The notes under the pieces are model-generated. The model ran no database searches. It saw only the letters and a list, made by a program, of their open reading frames with translations, and was not told the origin of the DNA. DNA of 41,444 bases from Halobacterium bonnevillei. Its GTDB lineage: Archaea > Halobacteriota > Halobacteria > Halobacteriales > Halobacteriaceae. The stretch is taken from positions 1-41,444 of the forward strand of contig NZ_WUUU01000010.1 in the NCBI RefSeq assembly GCF_009831555.1. Reading direction: 5' to 3'. A program made the translations under genes and the position numbers. This document shows positions 41,428 through 41,444 of this stretch, in pieces. The first letter of the stretch is position 1. Each line of letters opens with the position of its first letter.

Positions 41428-41444
41428 GGACCGCTCGCGCGGCG
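41420..41444 (+). CDS. Start of next gene, cut by the window
   Basis: An ATG at 41420, overlapping the upstream stop by 8 nt, opens a frame (MPEDRSRG) that runs off the end. Only its presence and likely coupling can be stated. Confidence 0.4.

Overview
This window looks like a chromosomal segment of a haloarchaeon (class Halobacteria). The DNA is GC-rich with strongly acidic proteins. Tat-type lipoprotein signals, a PGF-CTERM-like surface protein, paired DUF7344-type winged-helix membrane proteins and many apparently leaderless genes all point the same way. I found no rRNA, tRNA, CRISPR array or intact insertion sequence.

About 1-32.5 kb is a surface-glycan island. It starts with the tail of a GNAT-like acyltransferase and a Tat beta-helix lipoprotein. 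A long plus-strand operon (about 2.2-10.9 kb) follows: a hexapeptide acetyltransferase, a DegT aminotransferase, a Gfo/Idh/MocA dehydrogenase and a UDP-sugar 6-dehydrogenase. This set matches the WbpD/E/B/A route to UDP-2,3-diacetamido-2,3-dideoxy-uronic acid. The operon continues with a 55-codon repeat-bearing ORF, two polysaccharide-deacetylase-fold proteins, an alkaline-phosphatase-superfamily phosphodiesterase and a DUF354 glycosyltransferase-like protein. Short transcription units then carry an ATP-grasp ligase (11.2 kb), a FemAB-like acyltransferase with a GT4-type glycosyltransferase (12.6 kb), a large membrane protein with a Wzx-like flippase (14.8 kb), and a nucleotide-sugar epimerase with a second ATP-grasp ligase (18.2 kb). 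Minus-strand units (20.4-25.9 kb) carry a ParB-like-fold protein, a second Gfo/Idh/MocA enzyme, a DUF457 membrane protein, a DUF1616 protein and an MBL-fold protein. A secreted beta-helix protein, a 1070-residue PKD-repeat surface protein and a membrane GT2 close the island.

The stretch at 32.6-37.0 kb centres on glmS (glucosamine-6-phosphate synthase), flanked by two paralogous winged-helix membrane proteins and a small winged-helix regulator. From 37 kb on there are mostly unrelated genes: small membrane proteins, a 40-residue protein, a two-CBS protein, and a multi-TM cysteine-motif protein divergent from a Tat-exported Dyp-peroxidase-like protein.

Three themes stand out. First, an ATAACAA-type element precedes most transcription units, usually 26-28 nt from the start codon. 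Second, several units contain very short ORFs whose stop overlaps the next start codon. Third, three genes carry apparent single-base frameshifts in or beside G/C runs (13638, 18191 and 24204 minus), which look more like sequencing errors than decay. The co-occurrence of acetamido-uronate synthesis, two ATP-grasp ligases and a FemAB-like transferase suggests an amino-acid-decorated acidic surface polymer. That function is inference.
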